Source of the DNA: Actinomycetes bacterium
GTDB taxonomy: Bacteria > Actinomycetota > Aquicultoria > CAJVYJ01 > JAUVQD01
Direction of reading: 5' to 3'
NCBI GenBank assembly: GCA_030598355.1
Contig: JAUVQD010000013.1
Location: 1 to 12,642 of the forward strand
Length of the DNA stretch: 12,642 nucleotides
The notes beneath the pieces were generated by a model. The model was given only the letters and a program-made list of their open reading frames with translations. It was not told the DNA's origin and made no database searches. Shown here one piece after another: positions 1 through 6,737 of this stretch. Position numbers and translations under genes: made by a program. The stretch's first letter is position 1. Every line of letters starts with the position of its first letter.

Positions 1-64
1 AGAGGATTTTTCTGGCTACACTTTGGCTGATGACATCGCTATACTAGCTATTCATATCAAGTAA
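1..64 (+). CDS. 3' end of an upstream gene, probably a SpoIIE/RsbU-type PP2C phosphatase (partial)
   Basis: Reading from base 2, about 20 codons stay open to a TAA at 62-64. The tail contains ADDIAILAI close to the stop. A terminal DD(I/R)(A/T)LL-type strand is characteristic of SpoIIE/RsbU-family Ser/Thr phosphatases, where the aspartates help bind the metal ions. This is a motif-level guess on a very short fragment: most of the protein lies outside the window and any domains upstream are unknown. The stop codon falls inside an inverted repeat (51-74). A phosphatase here would fit the signalling character of the neighbourhood, but it could equally belong to an unrelated operon. Confidence 0.4.
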   Translation, partial: EDFSGYTLADDIAILAIHIK

Positions 65-74
65 CTGATATGAA
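51..74. repeat. Perfect inverted repeat with 9-bp arms and a 6-nt spacer, a possible operator
   Basis: The arms are TTCATATCA (51-59) and TGATATGAA (66-74), separated by AGTAAC. The repeat spans the stop codon of the upstream gene and lies just ahead of the glycosyltransferase. It is AT-rich and has no following T-run, so it makes a poor intrinsic terminator. The form, two 9-bp half-sites about two helical turns in total, suits a dimeric regulator. It would overlap the -35 region of a leaderless promoter whose -10-like TATCCA lies at 91-96. An mRNA hairpin is the alternative. Confidence 0.4.
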
Positions 75-102
75 TTAAGTTCAAATCGGGTATCCATCCG
101 TT

Positions 103-1725
103 ATGAGGATAGCGATTATTCATGGTTACTTGCTCTCTGGCACTGGTAGCAATATCTATGTGGCCAACCTGGCATCTGCTTTAGCTGAGCGCGGGCACGA
201 AGTATTTTTGTTCTGCCAGGAACCTGAACCGCAAAATTTTGATTTCATAAATGATTGCTATGATTTTGACGCCGACAATACTCATTTCTTCAGGATCTTT
301 AATTGTGATCAATGTGGAACCGGGAGAGTACATCTTTTTCGACCGCGCATAGGCGAATTGTTGCCGGTCTACGTTCTAGATGACTATGTTGGCTTTACGA
401 CCCGGGAGTTTCATCAGCTAGACGAAACAGAGCTGGCTAACTATGTCGATCGAACCTCCGCTGCGGTTTTGGCGGTCTATCGGTCTTTTCCTTTCGATCT
501 CGTCCAAGCGCATCACCTAATTGCCTCGCCGGCGGTGGCGAGGAATCTTTCAGAGGCGGTAGGGGTGGCATATCACGTCACTATTCATGGAAGTGCACTA
601 AACTATAGCGCCAGACGATCGCAGAAACTCAAGGACCTCTCTATTTATGGGCTTGATCGCGCTGCTTCAGTCTCGGCTTCAAGCCACTTTCTTGGTAATC
701 AGCTAAACGATTACTTGGTGGAGTCCGGCCATGAAAAAGTAGACGCAAACATTGTCTATCCCGGCGTTGAGTTATCTATATTTCGCCCTGAAAACAATGA
801 TATTAATCATTTGCGGGCCGATCTAAAAGAGCGCAAGGTATTTGGTAAAAGCGCGGGGCTAAAAGAAGCGCTAAATACCGTTGTTTCCACTGGCAATCGT
901 AGGCTACTCGATGAAGAGCTGAGCTCACTCGCCGTTTATGAGCGCCGAGCGCCTGATAGCGACTTGATAGACGTTTTGACTAAGATAGATTGGCGGAACG
1001 ATCAAATAGTGGCGTTTGTCGGAAAATATTTGGTCGGAAAAGGACTTCACGCCTTAATATTGGCGGCCCCGATAATATTGAAAGAAGCACCAAATGCTCG
1101 TTTTTTAGCTTTAGGTTTCAGTGATCAAAGAGAAATATTTGAGGCTCTATTGGCAGCACTAGCGACGAACCAAGGGGATCTAGTCGTTGATCTTGTGGAA
1201 CGCTTGGAAAAAAGCGTCTCACCCCAGGTCGGGCAATGCTTTATCGCCAATCTGATAAAAGAAGGCAATTTTGCAAACTATCTAGAGAGCGCAGCCGCTC
1301 AAAACCTTGAAGAAAGATTTATTTTTACAGGTCCGCTAGATCACCTTGAGTTAGCAAAAATATTGGCGGCATCGAGTCTTTTTGTGGCTCCATCTATCTT
1401 TCCTGAGGCTTTTGGTATGGTCGCTGTCGAGGCTCTCGCCTCCGGGCTCTATCCTATTATTACGAACGCTTTTGGCATGGCCGAGATCGATCAAGAGATC
1501 AGGAAAAAGATGAGCGGCTACTTTATCAACCAGCCCAACTTAGGGCTCGATGACAGATTCATTGTTTCTCTTGCACAAAGTATCTCCGATACTCTGGCAA
1601 ATGCGGACATCAAAGGGACGAAGTTTCGAGCGGCAGCGCATCAAATGGCGACTGACTTGTTTAGCTGGGATAGAGTCGCCGAAGACTACATTGAGATCTT
1701 CAACCACGGCCGAAAAACTTCTTAA
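103..1725 (+). CDS. GT4-like (GT-B fold) glycosyltransferase with two large insertions
   Basis: Predicted 540-residue cytosolic or membrane-associated sugar transferase. The N-terminus (MRIAIIHGYLLSGTGS) is the usual first strand and glycine loop of a GT-B acceptor domain. VTIHG lies near residues 159-163 and VYPGVE near 218-223. The donor half starts at FVGKYLVGKG (305-314). The nucleotide-sugar EX7E motif is intact (PEAFGMVAVEA, E435 and E443). Typical family members are about 350-420 residues; the extra length falls at about 231-298 and 341-402, both charged, helical-looking stretches. Donor and acceptor cannot be told from sequence. No clear Shine-Dalgarno precedes the ATG. The next gene is 70 bp away behind its own ribosome site, so it may not be co-transcribed. 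A role in exopolysaccharide, glycolipid or compatible-solute synthesis is possible but unproven. Confidence 0.85.
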   Translation: MRIAIIHGYLLSGTGSNIYVANLASALAERGHEVFLFCQEPEPQNFDFINDCYDFDADNTHFFRIFNCDQCGTGRVHLFRPRIGELLPVYVLDDYVGFTTREFHQLDETELANYVDRTSAAVLAVYRSFPFDLVQAHHLIASPAVARNLSEAVGVAYHVTIHGSALNYSARRSQKLKDLSIYGLDRAASVSASSHFLGNQLNDYLVESGHEKVDANIVYPGVELSIFRPENNDINHLRADLKERKVFGKSAGLKEALNTVVSTGNRRLLDEELSSLAVYERRAPDSDLIDVLTKIDWRNDQIVAFVGKYLVGKGLHALILAAPIILKEAPNARFLALGFSDQREIFEALLAALATNQGDLVVDLVERLEKSVSPQVGQCFIANLIKEGNFANYLESAAAQNLEERFIFTGPLDHLELAKILAASSLFVAPSIFPEAFGMVAVEALASGLYPIITNAFGMAEIDQEIRKKMSGYFINQPNLGLDDRFIVSLAQSISDTLANADIKGTKFRAAAHQMATDLFSWDRVAEDYIEIFNHGRKTS

Positions 1726-1774
1726 GGACACTAAACTTTTCCTTTTCTCCTAAAATAAGCTAATCTTTGGTAGG

Positions 1775-1787
1775 CGAGTACTCGAGG
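1775..1787 (+). promoter_or_regulatory. Ribosome binding site of the first kinase, abutting a 10-bp palindrome
   Basis: GAGG at 1784-1787 sits 8 nt before the ATG at 1796 and supports that start. It directly abuts the perfect palindrome CGAGTACTCG (1775-1784). A weak -10-like TAATCT at 1761-1766, without a convincing -35, would place a transcript start just before the palindrome. A palindrome of this length is expected by chance several times in a window of this size, so only the ribosome site is well supported. Confidence 0.5.
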
Positions 1788-1795
1788 TTCATAAA

Positions 1796-3538
1796 ATGGA
1801 GACAGCGACTCTTCTACTTGAACGATATAAAATTATTGAGTCTTTGGGCGAAGGCGGTTTCTCCAAAGTAGTAAAAGCTTTTGATACTAAGATGGAGCGC
1901 GTAGTCGCTATAAAGACCATCCCTGCCGGGCGTCAACGAGCCGTTCGCGCGCTGCGCGAAGCCAAAACAGTCGCTCTTCTTAATCATCCGAATATAGTGA
2001 CCCTCTTTGAATTTGAGCAAAAAGATGACTCCTACTACTTGATTATGGAGTTTGTAGAAGGACAGGATTTAGCCGCACTATTGGGTAGATATAAAAAACT
2101 TCCTAACGACTTGGCTCTAGCTGCCACAATTCAGATTTGCGAGGCACTTTCTTTTGCTCATAAAAATGACGTTATTCACCGTGACATTAAACCGGCAAAC
2201 CTGCGTGTTTTGGATGATGGTCGAATTAAGGTTATGGATTTTGGCATTGCCAGGCTGCGCAGTGCCGCTAAAACCAGCGGGTTAACGGCAGAGGGTGAAG
2301 TAGTGGGGACTTTTGCTTATATGTCACCCGAACAGGCCAGCGGAGAAATGGTTGATGAGCGCTCAGATATTTTCTCTCTTGGCGTTCTCCTCTATGAGAT
2401 GGTCACAGGCAGACTACCGTTTTTTGCCGATACACCTGCCGGGACAATTTACAAAATTCTCAATGACGCACCCATACCTGCTGAAGAGTTAGAAAGAGGC
2501 GTACCCTCTGCTTTGGGCCAGGTGATTAACCAAGCGATATCGAAAGATCCACAGGACCGTTTTCAGAATACGAGTGAGATGAAAACAAGGCTGGAGAGGC
2601 TCCTGCAAACCGACGGACACATCGCCGATATAGTGACAGACCTGGTCGGGAACCTTGAGGAACCGATTGAGACTTCAGACGATGGCTGGCTTTTTCGTCT
2701 CAGAGGAACTTCAAATTCTTGGGTTCGAAAACATCAAGATACGGCTATTGCGACCGCTTTTGCTGTCGGTTCAGGCTTAGTGGCATCATGGGCGAATGTC
2801 TATATGCCGTCTCCCCTAATACCGTTAAAGGTCTTTTTTCCGGTTGCGATTTTCTTTCTAGCTCTTTTTCTGCCACCCGCTGGTCTGGCAGCGCTTCTTG
2901 CTTTTATTTCCGCGGGCGTTTGGCAAATCTCACCTTTTCTGGGTGGCGCGAGCGCTGTGATTTTCATTTTCTTATTCTTGACTCTTGGGCGGACGTACCC
3001 TCATATCGCCATAGTTCCATTTCTGGCTCCAGCGCTCGCCTGGCTTGGGATACCCTTTGTTTTCCCCCTGATCGCTGGTCTGGCGTTTGGACCGGTTTTG
3101 GCTGCTTTCCTGGCCGCGGCTGGAGCTCTAGTGCTGGCGCTAGCGGAAATACTAGGTCAAACAAGCTATGTATGGTCTATCAATCTGACTCCGGAAATAG
3201 CGCCGGTAGTCGTCAAATTTAAGGGTCAGATAGCGGATCTATCGGGTTTAACCACATTCTTCACATCTCATCCCTTTATTTTGGGGCAGATAGTTGTTTG
3301 GGCGGTAGCGGGCTGGATTACCGCATTCATTCGAGGCTTAAGTTCCGCAATGAGTCATTGGTTCGCTTTGATAATTGGTTTCGCTTCTTTAGTTTTGGGA
3401 TATCGCTTGGTTCCGGAATACCTTAATATCGAATATGATTTTGAACGCGTATTTCTGCAACCGCTGACTTTTTCACTTATAGTTCTTTTGGTCATCACAA
3501 TATTCTTTTTCCACATTGCTAAACGTCCGCGAGCTTAA
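1796..3538 (+). CDS. Hanks-type Ser/Thr protein kinase with a polytopic membrane C-terminal domain
   Basis: Predicted 580-residue membrane kinase. The catalytic domain (about 9-270) has every key element: glycine loop GEGGFSKV (18-25), VAIK lysine K40, helix-C glutamate E55, HRDIKPAN with D130 and N135, DFG at 148-150, and a GTFAYMSPEQ activation segment end at about 171-180. It should therefore be active. A juxtamembrane stretch of about 45 residues follows, then about 8-9 hydrophobic segments between 316 and 574 (for example 341-360, 383-398, 402-420, 494-514, 520-538, 555-574), with one soluble loop near 455-492. There is no PASTA or other obvious extracellular domain. The C-terminus is cytoplasmic or short and basic (KRPRA). 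It starts the block that continues into fhaA only 3 nt later, and so occupies the genetic role usually filled by pknA. The ligand or signal read by the membrane domain is unknown. Confidence 0.9.
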   Translation: METATLLLERYKIIESLGEGGFSKVVKAFDTKMERVVAIKTIPAGRQRAVRALREAKTVALLNHPNIVTLFEFEQKDDSYYLIMEFVEGQDLAALLGRYKKLPNDLALAATIQICEALSFAHKNDVIHRDIKPANLRVLDDGRIKVMDFGIARLRSAAKTSGLTAEGEVVGTFAYMSPEQASGEMVDERSDIFSLGVLLYEMVTGRLPFFADTPAGTIYKILNDAPIPAEELERGVPSALGQVINQAISKDPQDRFQNTSEMKTRLERLLQTDGHIADIVTDLVGNLEEPIETSDDGWLFRLRGTSNSWVRKHQDTAIATAFAVGSGLVASWANVYMPSPLIPLKVFFPVAIFFLALFLPPAGLAALLAFISAGVWQISPFLGGASAVIFIFLFLTLGRTYPHIAIVPFLAPALAWLGIPFVFPLIAGLAFGPVLAAFLAAAGALVLALAEILGQTSYVWSINLTPEIAPVVVKFKGQIADLSGLTTFFTSHPFILGQIVVWAVAGWITAFIRGLSSAMSHWFALIIGFASLVLGYRLVPEYLNIEYDFERVFLQPLTFSLIVLLVITIFFFHIAKRPRA

Positions 3539-3541
3539 GCT

Positions 3542-4267
3542 ATGGCAATTTTTAAGGATATCGAGACAAGATTAGAAAATCTCTTTGAGGGGTTTTTTAA
3601 TAAAAAATTCAGCTCAGCTCTGGAACCTGTTGAACTAGCTCACAAATTGACGGCTGAAATGGACAGAAAGAGACAAGTAAGCGTGGCTCATGTCTATGCG
3701 CCCAACATTTTCTCTGTCACCTTGGCGGTCACCGATTTTAGCCAAGTCGAAGGCTTTAAAGCAGCTCTTCTAAATGAGCTGAAAGATTACTTAACAGCCC
3801 ATGTTAAAGAAAAGAACTATTCGCTCACAGGTGACATAAAAATACTTTTCACTTCTGAGCCGGAGCTTCAGAGTGGCGAGTGTCAGGTCGTTGGTCGTCT
3901 TGAGGAAGACGTTTCCAACTTTGCAGGAAACAACACCCAGGCAATTTCCGTAGAAGAAGTTCAGTCTTTAATGGAAACTCCACTCAAGGTTCGGTTTTAC
4001 AGCTCTAGCTTGGATTTTAGCGTCCAACTCAGAAAGAAGGTCATAACAATAGGCAGACGGGCTGATAACGATATAGTCTTGAATAAGCCCGGCGTCTCGC
4101 GATATCACGCTAGACTAGAACGCAGTGAAGGGACTTATCGCTTGCATGATTTGGATAGCACTAATGGAACCCTCGTAAACGGCAAGGAGATCGGCCAAAT
4201 AAATTTGTTCGCCGGCGATGAGATAGTTTTTGGTGATGTCAGCCTTGAGTATCAGGTTGAAGATTGA
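3542..4267 (+). CDS. fhaA: FhaA-like protein: DUF3662 domain plus C-terminal FHA domain
   Basis: A 241-residue cytosolic adaptor. Residues 1-122 match the FhaA N-terminal DUF3662 domain (MAIFKDIETRLENLFEGFF opening, then LEPVELAHKL). The FHA domain covers about 148-240. Its phosphothreonine-binding residues are present: GR at 171-172, SRYH at 186-189, and TNGT then NGK around 207-215. In mycobacteria FhaA binds phosphorylated partners of the cell-wall kinases, notably the MviN pseudokinase domain, and regulates peptidoglycan precursor export. Only about 25 residues join the two domains here, whereas the mycobacterial protein is roughly 530 residues with a long low-complexity linker. It starts 3 nt after the kinase stop with little sign of a Shine-Dalgarno, so translation is probably coupled. 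The last four bases overlap the start of fhaB. Confidence 0.93.
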   Translation: MAIFKDIETRLENLFEGFFNKKFSSALEPVELAHKLTAEMDRKRQVSVAHVYAPNIFSVTLAVTDFSQVEGFKAALLNELKDYLTAHVKEKNYSLTGDIKILFTSEPELQSGECQVVGRLEEDVSNFAGNNTQAISVEEVQSLMETPLKVRFYSSSLDFSVQLRKKVITIGRRADNDIVLNKPGVSRYHARLERSEGTYRLHDLDSTNGTLVNGKEIGQINLFAGDEIVFGDVSLEYQVED

Positions 4268-4674
4268 TAAATCTCTGGCTGCTCGTAGCTAAGTTTGGCT
4301 TTTTGGGCCTCTTATACACTTTTGTCATCTGGGTCTTCGTAGTCATAACTAGAGAAAAAGCAAAAAGCGATATCCAGGCTTTGCCCGGCTATAAGATCAG
4401 ACTTGTCTCTAACAAAGCTGACCCAAAAGAATACATCCTTTCCGGGGTAGTCTCGATCGGACGATCACGGGATAATGAGGTTTGGTTAAGCGATGACACA
4501 ATATCAAATCACCACGCTCGCATTTCTTTCTCGGAAGGCTTCTGGGTGCTCGAGGATTTAGAGAGCAAAAACGGCACCTACGTGAATCGGGAAAAGCTCC
4601 ATGGCAATCATAAGCTTTCCGCTGGTGACTCCATAAAGATAGGTCGCAATGAGTTGGAGATAATTGAGGAATAA
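4264..4674 (+). CDS. fhaB: FhaB-like membrane-anchored FHA protein (TTG start)
   Basis: A 136-residue protein with one N-terminal membrane segment (about 6-28), a short linker and an FHA domain at about 43-135. The phosphopeptide-binding residues are visible: SIGR (64-67), SNHHAR (81-86), KNGT (102-105) and N108. In actinobacteria FhaB (FipA) is phosphorylated by PknA/PknB and links signalling to septal and wall-synthesis complexes. The start is a TTG sharing TTGA with the fhaA stop; AGG about 8 nt upstream could serve as ribosome site. Starting here includes the membrane anchor and matches the expected architecture. pstP begins 3 nt beyond the stop. Confidence 0.92.
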   Translation: MINLWLLVAKFGFLGLLYTFVIWVFVVITREKAKSDIQALPGYKIRLVSNKADPKEYILSGVVSIGRSRDNEVWLSDDTISNHHARISFSEGFWVLEDLESKNGTYVNREKLHGNHKLSAGDSIKIGRNELEIIEE

Positions 4675-4680
4675 AATGTG
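4666..4680 (+). promoter_or_regulatory. Ribosome binding site of the PP2C gene with an overlapping ATG-TGA start-stop
   Basis: GAGGA at 4666-4670 lies 7 nt before the GTG at 4678-4680, which I take as the start of the phosphatase gene. An ATG at 4676-4678, out of frame by one base and followed immediately by TGA, overlaps that GTG. Ribosomes choosing this ATG would stop at once, which could lower phosphatase output or merely be a by-product of packing. Confidence 0.55.
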
Positions 4681-5457
4681 AAATACGCAGCTCTAAGCGA
4701 CAAGGGATTGGTCAGACCAAATAACGAGGATGCTTTTCTGGCGACGGAAGCTGCTATCGGCGTTGCCGATGGTATGGGCGGTCACGAAGGTGGAGAGTTA
4801 GCTAGTCAAATCGCTTTGGAGGAAGCGTCCAAAGCAATAACGTCAATGGAGCGTCGACCGAAAGCCACATTGGCTAAGATATTTGCTAACGCGAATTCAG
4901 CGGTTTTGAGAATGGCAAGAGAATCACAACAAACCGGAATGGGCACAACTCTAACGATCGCCGTTTTGAAGAAGCAGCGTATCTGGATCGGACACATAGG
5001 TGACAGTCGTGCTTATTTGCTAAGAGGCGGCAATCTAGAGCAGCTAACAGAGGATCACTCGCTCGTTGGGGATCTTGTTCGAAGCGGCGGATTAAGCCAA
5101 GACGAAGCTCGGACTCATCCGAAAAGACACGTGATCACGAAAGCGGTCGGAACCCAAAAGTTGATTAAACCAGATATTTTTTCACTTACCTTTGAAGATG
5201 GTGATCGGCTATTAATATGTACGGATGGTCTGACAAACCATGTCGAGCCCGATAGTCTCAGTAAATTAGCTGCTGGAGGCAGTCCAGAGTCTGCCTGTGA
5301 GCGATTGGTTGAGGCTGCTAAAGAACGAGGCGGGTCGGATAATATTACTGTCGTTATTGGAGATATTAACGGCGCGAGCGAATCGAAGCCGGATCGTTCG
5401 TCGACAGATCGGCGAACCGTGCTTTCCAGGCTTTTTGGCAAGAATGGTGTGAATTGA
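4678..5457 (+). CDS. pstP: PP2C-family Ser/Thr protein phosphatase, PstP-like, soluble
   Basis: A 259-residue metal-dependent phosphatase, expected to reverse phosphorylation by the two kinases in this block. Conserved PP2C motifs appear in order: RPNNED (13-18), VADGMGGHEGGE (29-40), GMGTTL (87-92), HIGDSRAYLL (106-115), LTEDHS (123-128), CTDGL (181-185) and GGSDNITVVI (218-227). The metal-binding aspartates D18, D31, D183 and D221 are all kept. The mycobacterial protein has a transmembrane segment and an extracellular part after the catalytic domain; here the chain ends about 30 polar residues past it with no hydrophobic segment, so the enzyme should be cytosolic. The start is GTG behind GAGGA. 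The final codons overlap the next gene by TTGA. Confidence 0.93.
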   Translation: MKYAALSDKGLVRPNNEDAFLATEAAIGVADGMGGHEGGELASQIALEEASKAITSMERRPKATLAKIFANANSAVLRMARESQQTGMGTTLTIAVLKKQRIWIGHIGDSRAYLLRGGNLEQLTEDHSLVGDLVRSGGLSQDEARTHPKRHVITKAVGTQKLIKPDIFSLTFEDGDRLLICTDGLTNHVEPDSLSKLAAGGSPESACERLVEAAKERGGSDNITVVIGDINGASESKPDRSSTDRRTVLSRLFGKNGVN

Positions 5458-6737
5458 TAACCACGGCCCGTCGAAACACCGAATTATGGGGTCTGATTCT
5501 GGTTTCATTAATCTTCTATGCCGGCACCGCTATTGTTCGGGCCACTCAAGCGGGGTTCTTCTCATTTCCGCCACTAAAAGCAGTTTCCTTGCTATTCGCT
5601 CTTTTGATCGCGCATCTCTTTCTCCGTTATGGGGCAAGGGAAGCCGATTCTCTGCTTTTTCCAATATGCGCGTATTTAGCGACGCTAGGTTTAATCGAGT
5701 TGCGATCTCTTGAGAATCCAAGCGCGGAAACGCAGCAGCTGTGGTTTTTGATCGGTATTTCCTTAATTGTTTTTATCGGTTTTCTTATCCGCCGCCCCGC
5801 TAATCTTAGCGAGTACAAATATATTGCGGGCACAATCGGAATTGTTCTTTTATTATCGCCAATATTTTTTGGCGCTGTTCGCGGGGGCTCAAAATTATGG
5901 CTCATTGTCGGGGGTTATTCTTTTCAGCCTGCTGAGCTCGCCAAGATATTTCTGGTAGTATTTTTGGCCGCCTATTTAAGTGAGAAAAAAGAAGTGTTGG
6001 CAACAGGCCGGCGCCGCTTTATCGGACTTTATTGGCCACATATACGCCATTTTGGGCCCTTGATTTTGACCTGGTTTTTGTCATTAGCCATTTTGGTTCT
6101 AGAAAGGGACCTCGGTTCCTCATTAATATTTTTCAGTCTTATTCTTGTCCTACTTTATATCGCGACAGGGCGAGTCGCGTATGTTTTCGTCGGTATATTT
6201 CTCTTTCTGCTGGGGGCGACTTCGGCCTATTATCTTTTTTCTCACGTTGCCGTACGCGTCAATGTTTGGTTGAATCCGCTTCCTACCGATATTAGCGGAT
6301 CTTCTTACCAGGTCGCTCAATCACTGTTTTCGCTGGCTGGCGGTGGGTTGGCCGGAGTTGGGCTCGGCGCGGGGTTATTGGGTCGTCAAATAAGCATGCC
6401 GGCTGTTCACACAGATTTTATCTTTTCAGCTCTAGGTGAAGAATTGGGGCTCGCAGGTTCTGCAGCCGTTGTTTTGGGCTATGTTTTCTTTTTAGCCAAG
6501 GGTTTTCAGATTTCGCTTAGCGCCAATAACGATTTTAGTAAGCTGCTGGCTGCGGGATTAACAACGGTTATTGGTGTGCAGGTCTTTGTTATCATCGGAG
6601 GCATTATTAAACTCATCCCGATGACGGGCGTGACGCTTCCGTTTATTAGTTACGGGGGCAGCTCGATGATCTCGAACTTCATTATTGTTGGACTTCTCAT
6701 GGCAATTTCTCGACAAAATCATGAATACTCGAGTTAG
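5454..6737 (+). CDS. rodA: SEDS-family peptidoglycan glycosyltransferase (RodA/FtsW)
   Basis: A 427-residue polytopic membrane protein, about 10-12 helices. SEDS proteins polymerise lipid II into glycan strands and work in pairs with a class B PBP, here the adjacent pbpA. Family marks are LERDLGSSL (216-224), the glycine-rich GGGLAGVGLGAG (297-308), HTDFIFSALGEELGLAG (319-335), where D321 appears to align with the essential SEDS aspartate, and MTGVTLPFISYGGSS (390-404). The start is a TTG overlapping the pstP stop as TTGA, with only a weak GGTG upstream, which suggests coupled translation. The gene ends 17 nt inside pbpA. By gene order (pstP-rodA-pbpA-pknB) it is the RodA equivalent; sequence alone does not separate elongation from division function. 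Confidence 0.95.
   Translation: MITTARRNTELWGLILVSLIFYAGTAIVRATQAGFFSFPPLKAVSLLFALLIAHLFLRYGAREADSLLFPICAYLATLGLIELRSLENPSAETQQLWFLIGISLIVFIGFLIRRPANLSEYKYIAGTIGIVLLLSPIFFGAVRGGSKLWLIVGGYSFQPAELAKIFLVVFLAAYLSEKKEVLATGRRRFIGLYWPHIRHFGPLILTWFLSLAILVLERDLGSSLIFFSLILVLLYIATGRVAYVFVGIFLFLLGATSAYYLFSHVAVRVNVWLNPLPTDISGSSYQVAQSLFSLAGGGLAGVGLGAGLLGRQISMPAVHTDFIFSALGEELGLAGSAAVVLGYVFFLAKGFQISLSANNDFSKLLAAGLTTVIGVQVFVIIGGIIKLIPMTGVTLPFISYGGSSMISNFIIVGLLMAISRQNHEYSS

Noticed and set aside
1724..1750. Terminator after the glycosyltransferase (AAGGA/TCCTT)
   Set aside because: Only a 5-bp stem, an 11-nt loop and an interrupted T-run; too weak to call.
2719..3222. Long plus-strand open frame of 167 codons inside the first kinase gene
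   Set aside because: It overlaps the membrane-domain coding region in another frame, has cysteine/serine/tryptophan-rich out-of-frame composition and no ribosome site; the kinase frame encodes convincing membrane helices.
6685..6720. Extended pbpA start at the TTG at 6685
   Set aside because: The ATG at 6721 gives the canonical short tail plus membrane anchor of class B PBPs and a smaller overlap with rodA.
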